Shown here: positions 42,598 through 56,547 of the stretch, piece after piece | How positions within the stretch are numbered: position 1 is the stretch's first letter | Layout: each line of letters begins with the position of its first letter | Origin: Methylobacterium terricola | GTDB taxonomy: Bacteria; Pseudomonadota; Alphaproteobacteria; Rhizobiales; Beijerinckiaceae | Reading direction: 5' to 3' | DNA length: 64,000 bases | NCBI RefSeq assembly: GCF_006151805.1 | Contig: NZ_VDDA01000001.1 | Coordinates: 434,001-498,000 of the forward strand | Notes under the pieces: generated by a model | What the model was told of the DNA's origin: nothing | Databases searched by the model: none | What the model saw: only the letters and a program-made list of their open reading frames with translations | Position numbers and translations under genes: made by a program

Positions 42598-43407
42598 GTG
42601 ACGGTCAACCGCAGAACCGCCCTGGCGGGCGCCACCGCCCTCGCCGCCCTCTCGACGGGCGCCGCGCAGGCGCAGGGCGGACCCAAGCCCCAGGACTCGA
42701 AGACCTACGTCCTGGTACACGGCGCCTATGGCGGCGGCTGGATCTGGCGTGACGTCGCCGCGTCCTTGCGGGGCCAGGGTCACCGGGTCTTCACGCCGAC
42801 CCAGACCGGGCTCGGCGAGCGGAGCCACCTGCTCTCGCGCCAGATCACCGTCGATACCCATATCGACGACGTGGCGGGCGTGATCGCCTTCGAGGACCTG
42901 CGCGACGTCGTGCTGGTCGGGCATTCCTACGGCGGCATGGCGGTGACCGGGGTCGCCGACCGCCTGACCGACCGGATCCGCCGCATCGTCTATCTCGACG
43001 CGCTGATTCCCGAGGCCGGCGACACCGCCTTCACGATCCTGCCCGCCGGCATGGCGGAGGCCCGGCGCAAGACGGCCCTGGAGCAGGGCGCGGGCGTCGC
43101 CCTGCCGGTGCCGGGCCCGGAGGCCTTCCCGATCCCGGCCGGGCCGGCCAAGGACTGGTTCATGCAGCGCCTGCGCCCGCACCCGATCGGCACCTACGAG
43201 AGTCCGGTGCGGCTTTCGAAACCCGCCGGTGCCGGCCTGCCGGTGACCTACGTCGCCTACACCGCCCCGGCGCTCGCCTCGATCGAGCCGAGCCGGCAGC
43301 GGGCCAAGGCCAAGGCCGGGTGGGAGTACCGCGAGCTCGCCGTGCCGCACGATGTCGAGGTGCCGAATCCCGAGAGGGTGGTCGAGGTGCTGGCGGGGGT
43401 GGGCTAG
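42598..43407 (+). CDS. secreted alpha/beta hydrolase
   Basis: The 269-residue protein begins at GTG 42598 with GGAGGA about nine bases upstream. A Tat/Sec-like signal (VNRRTALAGATALAALSTGAAQA, cleavage near residue 24) precedes an alpha/beta-hydrolase fold: YVLVHGAYGGGWIWRDV (oxyanion region), nucleophile elbow VGHSYGGMA, and catalytic His in AVPHDVEVP near the C terminus. It resembles EstA/salicylate-esterase-like hydrolases. Substrate unknown. The twin arginine (NRRTALAG) makes Tat export plausible. Confidence 0.87.
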   Translation: MTVNRRTALAGATALAALSTGAAQAQGGPKPQDSKTYVLVHGAYGGGWIWRDVAASLRGQGHRVFTPTQTGLGERSHLLSRQITVDTHIDDVAGVIAFEDLRDVVLVGHSYGGMAVTGVADRLTDRIRRIVYLDALIPEAGDTAFTILPAGMAEARRKTALEQGAGVALPVPGPEAFPIPAGPAKDWFMQRLRPHPIGTYESPVRLSKPAGAGLPVTYVAYTAPALASIEPSRQRAKAKAGWEYRELAVPHDVEVPNPERVVEVLAGVG

Positions 43408-43461
43408 GACGTGCGCGTGCCCTGGCTCCGCGGCCTGCCGCTGCGCTCCTGAAATCCTCCG

Positions 43462-43600
43462 CGTCATTCCGGGGCCGCGACGCGAAGCCCGGAATCCAGA
43501 CGCTCGGGACGAGCAGAACGGAGCGGAACGCGGTCCGCTTCCCTCCCGATCTCCTGCGGTTCCGGATCCCGGGCTCCGCTGCACGGCCCCGGGATGCTGG
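43462..43600. repeat. Family B composite repeat (two modules)
   Basis: The first module GTCATTCCGGGGCCGCGACG...GCCCGGAATCCAGA is followed, after about 60 bases, by TTCCGGATCCCGGGCTCC...GGCCCCGGGATG, the related second module. The same two-module plan is seen at 47695-47834. It lies between two convergent genes. Confidence 0.78.
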
Positions 43601-43651
43601 GAGGGGATGTCGGGGAGGGGATGAGATCGCGTCGTTCGCAACGACCCGATC

Positions 43652-44980
43652 TCACGCCGCCTTGCCGGTCGGCAGGGAAGCGGCGGCGGGCGCCACCGCG
43701 ACGGTCTCGTCCTCGCCCTCGCCCTCACCCTCCTGCATCTCCCCCTGCCAGCGGGCGACCGCCGCGGTGGCGAGCCCGTTGCCGAGCACATTGGTGACGG
43801 TGCGGCCCATGTCGAGGATCTGGTCGACGCCCATGATCAGCAGGATGCCGGCGGCGGGCAGGCCGAACATCGGCACGGTCGCGGCCACCACCACCAGCGA
43901 GGCGCGCGGCACGCCGGCGATGCCCTTGCTGGTCACCATCATGACGAGCAGCATGGTCAGCTGCTCGGTGATGCCGAGATGGATGCCGAAGGCCTGGGCG
44001 ATGAACAGCGAGGCCAGAGCCTGGTACATCATCGAGCCGTCGAGGTTGAACGAATAGCCGAGCGGCAGCACGAAGCCGGTGACCCGCGGCCGCACGCCGA
44101 ACCGCTCCAGCACCTCGACGGTGCGCGGGAAGGCGGCCTCGCTGCTCGCGGTCGAGAAGGCGACGATCATCGGGGTGCGCAGCAGGCGCAGGAGCCGCAC
44201 GACGCTGGTGCCGAGCACCAGCCAGCCGGCGCCGATCAGGAGCGCCCACAGGATGGCGAGTCCGAGATAGAACACGGCGATGAACTTGCCGTAATCGACC
44301 AGCACGCCGAGGCCCTGGATGGTGACGACCGAGGCCATGGCCGCGAAGACGGCGAGGGGGGCCACCTGCATCACCGCATCGGTGACCTTGAACATCACCT
44401 GGGCGAGACCGTTCAGCATGTGGACCATCGGGTCGGCGTAACGGCGGTCGATCGCGCTGAGGCCGAAGCCGAAGAACAGCGAGAAGACCAGGATCTGCAG
44501 CACCTCGTTCGTCGCCATCGCCGAGACGATGCTGGTCGGGAAGACGTGGGTGATGAACTCGCGCAGGTCGATCGAGGCGGCCTTCAGGCCGGTCTGCGCG
44601 CCGGCGTCCGGCAGCGGCAGGCCGAGGCTGGCGCCGGGCTGGAAGAGGTTGGCGACGAGGAAGCCGAGCGACAGCGAGACGATCGACGCGGTCAGGAACC
44701 AGCCCATGGCAAAGCCCGCGACGCGACCGACCGCCCTGGTGTCGCCGAAGCTCGCGATGCCCGACACGATGGTGGCGAAGACCAGAGGCGCAATGATCAT
44801 CTTGATCAGCCGCAGGAAGATGTCGGTGCCGATGGTGAAATAGCCGGCGATCTCCTTCGCTTCGGCGGGGCTTCCCGCCATGCCGTGCAACACCGCGCCG
44901 ACGGCGACGCCGAGGGCGAGGCCGATCCCGGTATAGAGCGTCAGCCGGCCCGAGCGTCCGGTCGATTCCACCTGTGCCAT
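43652..44980 (-). CDS. dicarboxylate/amino acid:cation symporter (DctA-like)
   Basis: A 442-residue member of the DAACS/SLC1 family with eight membrane helices and two re-entrant loops. Signature blocks are AFSTASSEAAFPRTVEVLERFGV (the serine-rich HP1 loop), LPLGYSFNLDGSMMYQALASLFIAQAFG (TM7 NMDGT region), and TSKGIAGVPRASLVVVAA (HP2). It imports C4-dicarboxylates or aspartate with protons or sodium. It follows aspA by 117 bases in the same direction, so transport and deamination of aspartate or transport of fumarate are probably coupled. Confidence 0.9.
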   Translation of the reverse strand: MAQVESTGRSGRLTLYTGIGLALGVAVGAVLHGMAGSPAEAKEIAGYFTIGTDIFLRLIKMIIAPLVFATIVSGIASFGDTRAVGRVAGFAMGWFLTASIVSLSLGFLVANLFQPGASLGLPLPDAGAQTGLKAASIDLREFITHVFPTSIVSAMATNEVLQILVFSLFFGFGLSAIDRRYADPMVHMLNGLAQVMFKVTDAVMQVAPLAVFAAMASVVTIQGLGVLVDYGKFIAVFYLGLAILWALLIGAGWLVLGTSVVRLLRLLRTPMIVAFSTASSEAAFPRTVEVLERFGVRPRVTGFVLPLGYSFNLDGSMMYQALASLFIAQAFGIHLGITEQLTMLLVMMVTSKGIAGVPRASLVVVAATVPMFGLPAAGILLIMGVDQILDMGRTVTNVLGNGLATAAVARWQGEMQEGEGEGEDETVAVAPAAASLPTGKAA

Positions 44981-45097
44981 GTCTATGGTCCTCCCGAGGG
45001 TGAACGGATGTGCGGCAAGGCCCCCGGGCGCGACTGCGCGCGCCCGAGGTTTCCCGCGGATGTCTGGCGTTTCCGTCCGTGACTAAGTGGCGAGGGA

Positions 45098-46513
<1,416 letters not shown>

Positions 46514-46696
46514 GGGACTCTCCTGGCATGCGGCCGCGATCCGGCCTGCCGGATGGCGGGCGGGGCTGAGGCCGCGTCGACGGAATGATCGGGGCCGGGA
46601 TCGCGCTGGCCGGCTCGAAGACGAGCGGCGGCGTCACCGGATGGCGGTGGGATAAGCCCAGGCGCCGCACCGCGCCAATGCTATGTTTGCCGGCAA

Positions 46697-47596
46697 CTAT
46701 TCCGGATCCGAATAGTTTGGCGGATCCTCTGCGGCGACTGCCCAGACCTCGTCGAGGAAGGGGCGATGGCGCTCGGCGCTGCGATAGAGCCGGATGTCCA
46801 TCGGCAGCTCGCGGCCGAGCACCGTCAGGGCGCCGGCGCGGATCTCGGCCTCGATCAGGCTGCGCGGCAGCCAGGCGATGCCGTGGCCGCCGAGCGCCAT
46901 CGAGCGCAGGGCCTCGGCCATCGAGTTCTCGTTGGTATGGACCGGGTAGGTCGCCGGCGCGTCCTCACCGGATTGCGCGATGGCGGCCAGCCGCCCGAGG
47001 AACGAGCCGCGGGAATATTGCAGCAACGGCAGGCGGCCCCTCGCATCCGGCACCAGCCCGCGGGGGGAGACCACCGCCGCCAGGCTGTCGCGGCCGACGA
47101 TGCGGCAGGGATAGCGCTCGGGATCGAGCGGGATCGGGATGCCCGGATGGTGATAGGTCAGGAGCAGGTCGTAGCCGCCCTCGACCAGCGCCTGAACGCA
47201 GATGTTGAAGTTGTCGGGCAGCACCCGGCTCGCCACCGGCCCGAGGGCGTCGCGGATCCGGCCGAGCCAAGCCGGCAGGAACGACAGGCAGAGCGAGTGG
47301 AGCGCCGTGATCGTCACCACCGGCAGCCCGGCGCCGTCGCTGCGGGCCCGGAAGTCGGCGCGGCTCAGGGTGAGGAGCCGCACCACCTCCTCGGCGGTCT
47401 CGAGGAACTGGCGCCCGTCGGCGGTCAGCGTGATCGGGTAGGTGCTGCGGTCGAGGAGCGCGGTGCCGAGCCAGACTTCGAGCGAGCGGATGCGCCGGCT
47501 GAACGCCGACTGGGTGACGGCGCGGGCTTCCGCCGAGCGCGAGAAGCTGCGGGTCTCGGCGAGGCTCAGGAAGTCCTCGATCCACTTGAGTTCCAT
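46697..47596 (-). CDS. LysR family transcriptional regulator
   Basis: The 299-residue protein has the LysR HTH at the N terminus (DFLSLAETRSFSRSAEARAVTQSAFSRRIRSLEVWLG, about 8-44) followed by a type II periplasmic-binding-like effector domain. ATG 47596 begins the conserved domain; the longer frame upstream runs into a family B repeat. Placed 183 bases upstream of aspA in the same direction, it may regulate aspA-dctA in response to aspartate or fumarate, but LysR targets are often divergent, so this is uncertain. Confidence 0.9.
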   Translation of the reverse strand: MELKWIEDFLSLAETRSFSRSAEARAVTQSAFSRRIRSLEVWLGTALLDRSTYPITLTADGRQFLETAEEVVRLLTLSRADFRARSDGAGLPVVTITALHSLCLSFLPAWLGRIRDALGPVASRVLPDNFNICVQALVEGGYDLLLTYHHPGIPIPLDPERYPCRIVGRDSLAAVVSPRGLVPDARGRLPLLQYSRGSFLGRLAAIAQSGEDAPATYPVHTNENSMAEALRSMALGGHGIAWLPRSLIEAEIRAGALTVLGRELPMDIRLYRSAERHRPFLDEVWAVAAEDPPNYSDPE

Positions 47597-47694
47597 TGCG
47601 GGTCGTCCAGGTGAGCGGGGCTGGCGTTTCCCGCGCCGCCCCACACTACGAGAGCCAGCGAGGCAAGACACCAATCCGCGCCCCAACACCCACC

Positions 47695-47834
47695 GGGTCA
47701 TTCCGCGGCCGCGCAGCGGAGCCAAGAAACCGGAATCTCAGATGGACAGGACGAGGCGGAACGCTCGCGACTCATCCGCCATGATCAGCGGTTCTGGATC
47801 CCGGGCTCGGCTGCGCGGCCCCGGGATGACCCTG
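47695..47834. repeat. Family B composite repeat, fused to the end of a broken gene
   Basis: GGGTCATTCCGCGGCCGCGC...CCGGAATCTCAGA is followed by GTTCTGGATCCCGGGCTCGG...GGCCCCGGGATGACCC. The two-module order matches 43462-43600. Its upper edge lies within the reading frame of the truncated AAA ATPase. Confidence 0.8.
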
Positions 47835-48013
47835 TGAGGCGGGCAGGCGAGACGTCGTTCCGATAAGGAGTCGGCGGGCGGATCCTCGCCGAACAGGCGC
47901 GCCATCCACACGTCGGGCGTGAAGCGCACGGCACGGTGGCGCTGCTCCAAGTCTCGCGCCAGGGTCGTCTTGCCCGAGCCCAGGAAGCCGAACAGGAGGT
48001 GGGCGGTCGGCAT
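47738..48013 (-). pseudogene. truncated AAA family ATPase (repeat-interrupted)
   Basis: The frame starts as a good P-loop kinase-like protein: TAHLLFGFLGSGKTTLARDLEQRHRAVRFTPDVWMARLFG, with Walker A GFLGSGKTT at residues 9-17. Comparable AAA_33 proteins are roughly 150-180 residues, but here recognisable sequence stops near residue 58, and the remaining residues are translated from the family B repeat (47738-47834). The Walker B aspartate, lid and C terminus are missing, so an active enzyme is unlikely. I read it as a gene remnant cut by repeat insertion or deletion. Confidence 0.75.
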
Positions 48014-48083
48014 GATCTTCGGGGACGCAGTCAGGTTGCACCATATCCGATACGTCCGCAGCGCGCGCTATCCGCGCCGAGGT

Positions 48084-48728
48084 TCACTCACGGGCCCTGA
48101 GCTCTTCGTACGAGACCATCACGTGCTCGCGAAAAGCCGGCCGCTTCGAAAGCATATCGTAGTATCGACGAAGCGCCGGCCGATCCTGACGGTCGATCGG
48201 GATGTCGAAGTAGCGGTAGAGCACGTGCCCAAATTGGATGTCGGCCAAGGTAAATTCGTCGCCGGCCAAGTAGGTTTTGCGCGAGAGTTGTGCCTCCGCG
48301 ATACTCAAGAGATTGTCCAGCTTTGTCACCGCGTGGCGGATGGCGGTGGGGTCCTGCCTGGAGGGCGGCGTTCGAACGACCTGCCAGAAAATCGGGACCG
48401 TGAAGCCGAGGGTGACGTTGATCTTGGACCATTCGGCCCACTGATCGATTCGGGCCCGCACAACGCTGTCCGTCGGCCAGAACGGCGCCGCGCCGTACCG
48501 CCCAGCGAGATACCGCAGGAGGGCGCCCGTTTCCCACAGCGGTTCGCCGCCTCCGTCGCGGAGGACGGGTACGGTTCCGTTCGGGTTCATCGCCAGGAAG
48601 GCCGGCGTATCGGTGCCGCCGTAGATGTGCCCTGCGTCGTGCCGCTCATAAGGGAGGCCGAGTTCCCCGATGCACCACATGAGCGCCTGAACGTTGGACG
48701 ACGTCTTCCGTCCCCAGACCGTCAACAT
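48084..48728 (-). CDS. glutathione S-transferase family protein
   Basis: A 214-residue GST. The N-terminal thioredoxin-fold domain shows MLTVWGRKTSSNVQALMWCIGELGL (active-site serine region) and NPNGTVPVLRDGG with the cis-proline and ETGALLRYLAGRYG; the C-terminal helical domain has TYLAGDEFTLADIQFGHVLYRYF. It conjugates or reduces electrophiles with glutathione. ATG 48728 begins the conserved part. Base composition is a little less GC-rich than its neighbours. Confidence 0.9.
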   Translation of the reverse strand: MLTVWGRKTSSNVQALMWCIGELGLPYERHDAGHIYGGTDTPAFLAMNPNGTVPVLRDGGGEPLWETGALLRYLAGRYGAAPFWPTDSVVRARIDQWAEWSKINVTLGFTVPIFWQVVRTPPSRQDPTAIRHAVTKLDNLLSIAEAQLSRKTYLAGDEFTLADIQFGHVLYRYFDIPIDRQDRPALRRYYDMLSKRPAFREHVMVSYEELRARE

Positions 48729-48864
48729 CGGTATCTTCCCTGAAGACGGGCCGGCTCGCACGAGCACATCATGCCGACGGGATGGTCGTCTGGACAGGGC
48801 GGCGGGTCGGGATTTTCGTCATCGGCTGTCGGTCGGCTCGTTCGACAGCCGCGCAGCGGGATGG

Positions 48865-49368
48865 CTAATCCAGCCCCAACCCCTTCTTCAACCACGCCGC
48901 GTAATGCCCGGCGATATACGTCACCCGCCGACGCTCCGAAGCCGGATCGTACCACGCGCCGCCCGAACTCGCATTGGTGGCCGAGAGCTGCGGATGGCGC
49001 AGCAGCACGGTGCCGGCGCGGTCGACCACCAGGGCCTCGCCCTCGAGATAGTCGGTGTTGGTGGCGTTGCCGCCGCCGAAGCGGGTCTCGCTGCCGGCAT
49101 AGGGATTGAGCGAGACGCCGGTGACCCGCACGACGAGCGTCGGGCCCGGGCCGCCGACGCGATCGGCGAAGGTTCTGGCGAGGGCAGCCTGCAACTCTCC
49201 CCGGACATTCTCGGCATAGGGGCCGAGGCCGCGGGCGAGAAGGGGGCGGACATCGACCTGGATGCCTGAGAACCGTGTCGCGGGCGGCAGGGTCGCGTCC
49301 TGCGCCAGAGCCGGCGCGGCGACCGCCATCAGGGCGGCCGCGATCAGGGACTGGCTCCAGCGCAGCAT
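48865..49368 (-). CDS. secreted protein of unknown function
   Basis: The 167-residue product has a Sec signal peptide (LRWSQSLIAAALMAVAAPALAQD, cleavage near residue 22). The mature domain, about 145 residues, starts RFSGIQVDVRPLLARGLGPYAENVRGELQAAL and contains LVVRVTGVSLNPYAGSETRFGGGN and a C-terminal HYAAWLKKGLGLD. The pattern (a secreted protein combining a predicted amphipathic helix and a conserved strand before a variable tail) resembles small periplasmic or lipoprotein-like proteins of alphaproteobacteria but I recognise no named family. It appears monocistronic. Confidence 0.78.
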   Translation of the reverse strand: MLRWSQSLIAAALMAVAAPALAQDATLPPATRFSGIQVDVRPLLARGLGPYAENVRGELQAALARTFADRVGGPGPTLVVRVTGVSLNPYAGSETRFGGGNATNTDYLEGEALVVDRAGTVLLRHPQLSATNASSGGAWYDPASERRRVTYIAGHYAAWLKKGLGLD

Positions 49369-49454
49369 CGGCGTCGTCTCCACGGCGGCCGACGGGGCCA
49401 CCTCGTGCGAGACGAGATAGCCCTAGGCTACCGTTCCGGCAACGCTTCGGCGGG

Positions 49455-49931
49455 TCAGGCGCCGAACTGGATGCCGACGACCTCGTAGGACTTGCCGCCG
49501 CCCGGGGTGACGACCTCGACGGTGTCGCCGACGCCCTTGCCGATCAGCGCGCGGGCGATCGGCGAGGTGATCGAGACCCGACCGGCATGCACGTCGGCCT
49601 CGGGCTCGCCGACGATCTGGTAGGTCTTCTCCTCCTCAGTGTCCTCGTCGATCAGCTTGACGGTGGCGCCGAACTTGACCTTGGTGCCCGAGAGCTTGGC
49701 GACGTCGATGACCTCGGCGCGGGAGATCAGGCTCTCCAGCTCCAGCACCCGGCCCTCGTTGTGGGACTGGGCCTCCTTGGCGGCGTGGTACTCGGCATTC
49801 TCCGACAGGTCGCCGAGCGCGCGGGCTTCCGAGATCGCCTGGATGATCCGCGGACGCTCCTCCTGCTGGCGGCGCTTCAGCTCCGCTTCCAGAGCCGCGA
49901 ACCCCCGTACCGTGATCGGAACCTTGTCCAT
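49455..49931 (-). CDS. greA: transcription elongation factor GreA
   Basis: The 158-residue protein is GreA, which enters the RNA polymerase secondary channel and stimulates cleavage of backtracked transcripts. The N-terminal coiled coil carries the acidic tip [15 protein letters not shown] (about 40-54) and the C-terminal FKBP-like domain includes [26 protein letters not shown]. Length and motif order are standard. It lies 124 bases downstream of carB with a strong hairpin between. Confidence 0.97.
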   Translation of the reverse strand: MDKVPITVRGFAALEAELKRRQQEERPRIIQAISEARALGDLSENAEYHAAKEAQSHNEGRVLELESLISRAEVIDVAKLSGTKVKFGATVKLIDEDTEEEKTYQIVGEPEADVHAGRVSITSPIARALIGKGVGDTVEVVTPGGGKSYEVVGIQFGA

Positions 49932-49958
49932 CGTCGTCGTCTCGCGTCACAAATAATC

Positions 49959-49992
49959 GGCCCGGCGGGAGGGTGAGCCTCCCGACCGGGCC
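49959..49992 (-). terminator. probable terminator between carB and greA
   Basis: GGCCCGGCGGGAGG and CCTCCCGACCGGGCC form a GC-rich stem of about 14 pairs with a five-base loop (GTGAG region). On the minus strand it is followed by GATTATTTG, a weak U-rich run. It should end the carB messenger; greA probably has its own promoter. Confidence 0.75.
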
Positions 49993-50055
49993 TGTTTCCG
50001 ATTGTCTCGCGCGGGCGCGAGGGGATGAGATAGGCCGCTTCCGCGGTCTTTCGAC

Positions 50056-53529
<3,474 letters not shown>

Positions 53530-53707
53530 CGGACGCTTCAGACTCGTGCGGCGCGCTGCCTCGTTCCTCGGAACCGGCCTCTCAACCTGGTCAGGGCGGC
53601 GGGGCGGGAGCGGAACGGAAGGAGGCGGCGGGGATTGCGTTGGGCGCCCTTAGCATAGGCGTACAGATCAGGGGAAGGGCGTGCCCGAGCCCAGGGATGG
53701 AGGAGAC

Positions 53708-54496
53708 ATGGACGAAACGGACATGGACCCAGGGGCAGATGCGCGCTGGACGCTGGTCACCGGCGCGTCGAGCGGAATCGGTGTGGCGATCGCCCGGGCC
53801 TTCGCCGCGCGGGGCCGCCCGCTGGTGCTGAGCGCCCGGCGCGCGGAGTGGCTGGAGGCGCTGGCTGCCGCACTGCCGGTGCCGGTCGTCGTGGTGCCGG
53901 CCGATCTCGCGCGGCCGGACGGGCCTGAGTCCCTGCTCGCTTCGGTCGGGGCGCGGGGGATCGCCCTCCATACCCTCGTCAACAATGCGGGCTTCGGCCT
54001 GCGCGGCCGGTTCGCGACCCTGCCGGAGCGGGACCAGGCCGAGATGGTGGCGGTGAACGTCGCGGCGCCGACGGTCCTCACCCGTCGGGTCCTGCCGGGC
54101 CTGATCGCGCGGCGAAGCGGCGGCATCCTCAACGTCGCCTCGGTGGTGGGCTACCTGCCCGGGCCCAACATGGCGGCCTACTACGCCACCAAGGCCTACC
54201 TGCTCTCGCTCTCGGAAGCCCTGTACGAGGAGGCGCGGCCCCACGGCGTGACCGTCACGGCCGTCTGTCCCGGCGCCACCGCGACGGAGTTTTCGGCGAG
54301 GGCCGATGTCGGCGGCACCAAGCGCTTCACCGGGAACGTGATGACGGCGGAGGCCGTGGCCGAGGCGGCGGTCGCCGGGTACCTCGCCGGGCGGGCGGTC
54401 GTGATCCCGGGCGCGGCCAACCGGGCGGCGGTGCTCGGCGCCCGCCTGATGCCGCGCTGGCTCAGCCGAAAGGTGGCGGCTCGCCTGCAAGGATGA
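53708..54496 (+). CDS. SDR family NAD(P)-dependent oxidoreductase
   Basis: The 262-residue enzyme has cofactor motif VTGASSGIG (about 17-25), VNNAGFG, and the catalytic block YYATKAYLLSLSEALYEEARPHGV with Tyr and Lys. The group (DltE-like, SadH) reduces broad carbonyl substrates. ATG 53708 has GGAGGAG upstream; an earlier GTG at 53681 is less likely. Its stop overlaps a possible start of the GtrA gene (ATGA), though I favour a later GtrA start. It is divergent from carB. Confidence 0.9.
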   Translation: MDETDMDPGADARWTLVTGASSGIGVAIARAFAARGRPLVLSARRAEWLEALAAALPVPVVVVPADLARPDGPESLLASVGARGIALHTLVNNAGFGLRGRFATLPERDQAEMVAVNVAAPTVLTRRVLPGLIARRSGGILNVASVVGYLPGPNMAAYYATKAYLLSLSEALYEEARPHGVTVTAVCPGATATEFSARADVGGTKRFTGNVMTAEAVAEAAVAGYLAGRAVVIPGAANRAAVLGARLMPRWLSRKVAARLQG

Positions 54497-54591
54497 ACGG
54501 ATTCCGCCGTTTTCGGGTCATCTTCGGTTCAGTGCTCGGGGCTAGACAGGGGCGATGCGGGTTTCCCCGCCCGTTCTCACCGGGTTGCGTC

Positions 54592-55056
54592 GTGGCGAGA
54601 GAACAGACATCGAATCCCCGGGCCGGCGACGTGCTGGCGGTCCTTGCGCGGCAATTCCTCGCTTACGTCGGCGTGAGCCTCGCGGCGCTTGCCGTCCACT
54701 ACGCCCTGCTCGCCGCCCTGGTCGAGACCGGCCGCGCCGAGCCGGTACCGGCGGCGCTGGCCGGCTACCTCGCCGGGGCAGTGGTGTCGTACGGGCTCAA
54801 CCGTCGCCTGACCTATGCCAGCGATCGGCCCCATGCCGAGGCGACCTGGCGCTTCGGCGTGGTGGCGGCGATCGGCTTCGGGCTGACCTGGCTGATCATG
54901 GCCGGGCTGACCCGCGGCTTCGGCCTGCCCTACCTGGCGGCGCAGGGGCTGGCGACCGGGGTGGTGGTGTTCTGGAACTTCCTCGGCCACCGGGTCTGGA
55001 CCTTCGCAGGCCGGCCGGTGGCGGTGCTGTCGGAAGAAGCGACGGGGATGCGGTGA
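54592..55056 (+). CDS. GtrA family membrane protein
   Basis: A 154-residue GtrA-like protein with four membrane segments: QFLAYVGVSLAALAVHYALLAAL, AALAGYLAGAVVSYGLNRRLTYA (GtrA signature with the NRRLTY loop), FGVVAAIGFGLTWLIMAGL, and AAQGLATGVVVFWNFLGHRVWTF. Such proteins flip or help transfer lipid-linked sugars. The start is uncertain: GTG 54592 gives a normal length, while ATG 54493 (overlapping the SDR stop) adds 33 residues without family character. It lies next to the glycan cluster. Confidence 0.8.
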   Translation: MAREQTSNPRAGDVLAVLARQFLAYVGVSLAALAVHYALLAALVETGRAEPVPAALAGYLAGAVVSYGLNRRLTYASDRPHAEATWRFGVVAAIGFGLTWLIMAGLTRGFGLPYLAAQGLATGVVVFWNFLGHRVWTFAGRPVAVLSEEATGMR

Positions 55057-55110
55057 GGCGTCGTCCGCGATTTGCCGACAGACCGGATGACGGTGTCCCG
55101 TAAGCCCCCC

Positions 55111-55155
55111 CGTCCCGGACGACGGAAGCGGAGCGGGAAGGCGATCCGGGACAGC
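55111..55155. repeat. Family C palindromic repeat
   Basis: CGTCCCGGACGACGGAAGCG followed by GAGCGGGAAGGCGATCCGGG forms an inverted GTCCCGGA/TCCGGGAC pair. It shares its order with the element at 60083-60150 and, less well, 6912-6965. It separates the convergent GtrA and glycosyltransferase genes. Confidence 0.72.
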
Positions 55156-55185
55156 GAAGGGTCGAACGACGGTTCCGCCTTCCCG

Positions 55186-56547
55186 TCACATCTCCATCTC
55201 CGCCGCCTCCCGCCCGACCCCTGCCCGCCCTGCCCGAACGTCCACCTGCCCCTCCCGGGCGATCGCCGCCGCGAACAGGGCGCGCAGGGTCGTCGCCAGG
55301 GTCCGGAGGTCATGGTGACGCGCGACGCGGGCGCGGCCGGTGCGGCCCATCGCGGCGAGCGTCGCGTCGTCGGCCCGCAGGATGTCGCGCAGAGCGCCGA
55401 CCAGCGCCGCCCCGTCCCCCGGGGGCACGATGCGACCACAGGCGTCGTCCACCAGTTCCGGGATGCCCGCGACCGTCGTGGTCACCACCGGCCGCTCCAG
55501 GGCCAGCGCCTCGAGCAGCACGATCGGAAGCCCCTCGGCGAAGCTCGGAAGCACCAGGGCGCGGGATGCGGCGATCGCGGCGCGCACCGTCTCGCTGCTC
55601 TGCCAGCCCCTCAGCTCGATCAGGTCGCCGACGCCGTTGCGGGCGATCTCGGCCTCGATCGCCGGGCGGCTCTCGCCGTCGCCGATCAGCACGAGGCGGA
55701 ACGGCGCCTCGGTGGTGCGCAGGGCCGCCACCGCCGCCGGCAGGAACACCTGCCCCTTCTGCGGGCAGAGCCGGCCGACGCAGACCAGGGTCCGGCTCAT
55801 CGAGGCCGGCCGGACGGACGGCACGAATTCCGCGAGGTCGAGGCCGCAGCGCGCCACCGCGATCCGGTCGCGATACTGCGTCCCCCCGAAGCGCAGGAGC
55901 TGGGCGCGGCAGAAATGCGAGATCGCCACCGCGAAGGCGGCGCCCGAGAGCTTGACGGCGAGGCCGTCCTCCGCCGCGGTCAGGAACTCGTCGGGGCCGT
56001 GGGCGGTGAAGCTGTAGCTGGGCCCCCCCATGGTCCGGGCGATCAGCGCCACCGCGGTGGCGTTCGACGAGAAGTGGACGTGGGTGTGGGCGATGCCCTC
56101 GCGGCGCAGGGCGCGCAGGAAGTACGTTGCCTCCAGGAGATAGGCCGCGTGGCGCACCGCGCCGCCGCCGGAGCGGGCGAGCCGCGCCGCGAGCCAGGCG
56201 CCGCGAAACAACGCCGCCGGATCGGTCCCCGCCTGCCGCAGGGCCGCGAAGGCCAGCCCGAGCAGGTTGCCGCTGAGGATGTAGTGGGTGCGGGCCTGGT
56301 CGGCGATGTCGAGGGGGTCGACGAGGGGCAGGTGCCAGCGCCGGAGCGCGAACCGCCGCACCGTCACGCCCTGCGCCTCGAGGGCCGCCATCTCGCGCCG
56401 GATGAAGGTCGAGCTCGTCACCGGGGCGGTGTTGACGAGGTAGGCGACCGTCATGGCGGGCGTCATGGCAGGCGTCATGGCGTGTGGCGTGCCGGCGGTC
56501 GTGCCCACCGTCTCATGGGCGGCGGTCTCCTTCGGGACGGTCTTCAT
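55186..56547 (-). CDS. glycosyltransferase family 4 protein
   Basis: The 453-residue protein is a GT-B-fold family 4 glycosyltransferase. The C-terminal domain shows TLVCVGRLCPQKGQ (nucleotide-sugar entry), RLVLIGDGESRPAIEAEI and the E-x7-E motif SFAEGLPIVLLEALALERPVV. The N-terminal acceptor domain begins VAYLVNTAPVTSSTFIRREM. Start is uncertain: ATG 56547 has GGGAGAG upstream, while ATG 56454 begins the conserved part; between them lie three MTPA/MTVA repeats. It reads opposite to the NeuD/GT2/flippase genes and probably makes part of the same surface glycan. Confidence 0.87.
   Translation of the reverse strand: MKTVPKETAAHETVGTTAGTPHAMTPAMTPAMTVAYLVNTAPVTSSTFIRREMAALEAQGVTVRRFALRRWHLPLVDPLDIADQARTHYILSGNLLGLAFAALRQAGTDPAALFRGAWLAARLARSGGGAVRHAAYLLEATYFLRALRREGIAHTHVHFSSNATAVALIARTMGGPSYSFTAHGPDEFLTAAEDGLAVKLSGAAFAVAISHFCRAQLLRFGGTQYRDRIAVARCGLDLAEFVPSVRPASMSRTLVCVGRLCPQKGQVFLPAAVAALRTTEAPFRLVLIGDGESRPAIEAEIARNGVGDLIELRGWQSSETVRAAIAASRALVLPSFAEGLPIVLLEALALERPVVTTTVAGIPELVDDACGRIVPPGDGAALVGALRDILRADDATLAAMGRTGRARVARHHDLRTLATTLRALFAAAIAREGQVDVRAGRAGVGREAAEMEM

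Noticed and set aside
56449..56484. Three MTPA/MTVA repeats at the start of the family 4 glycosyltransferase as a regulatory repeat
   Set aside because: Only three 12-base units with substitutions; probably a chance tandem in a poorly constrained N terminus, though it makes the true start ambiguous.
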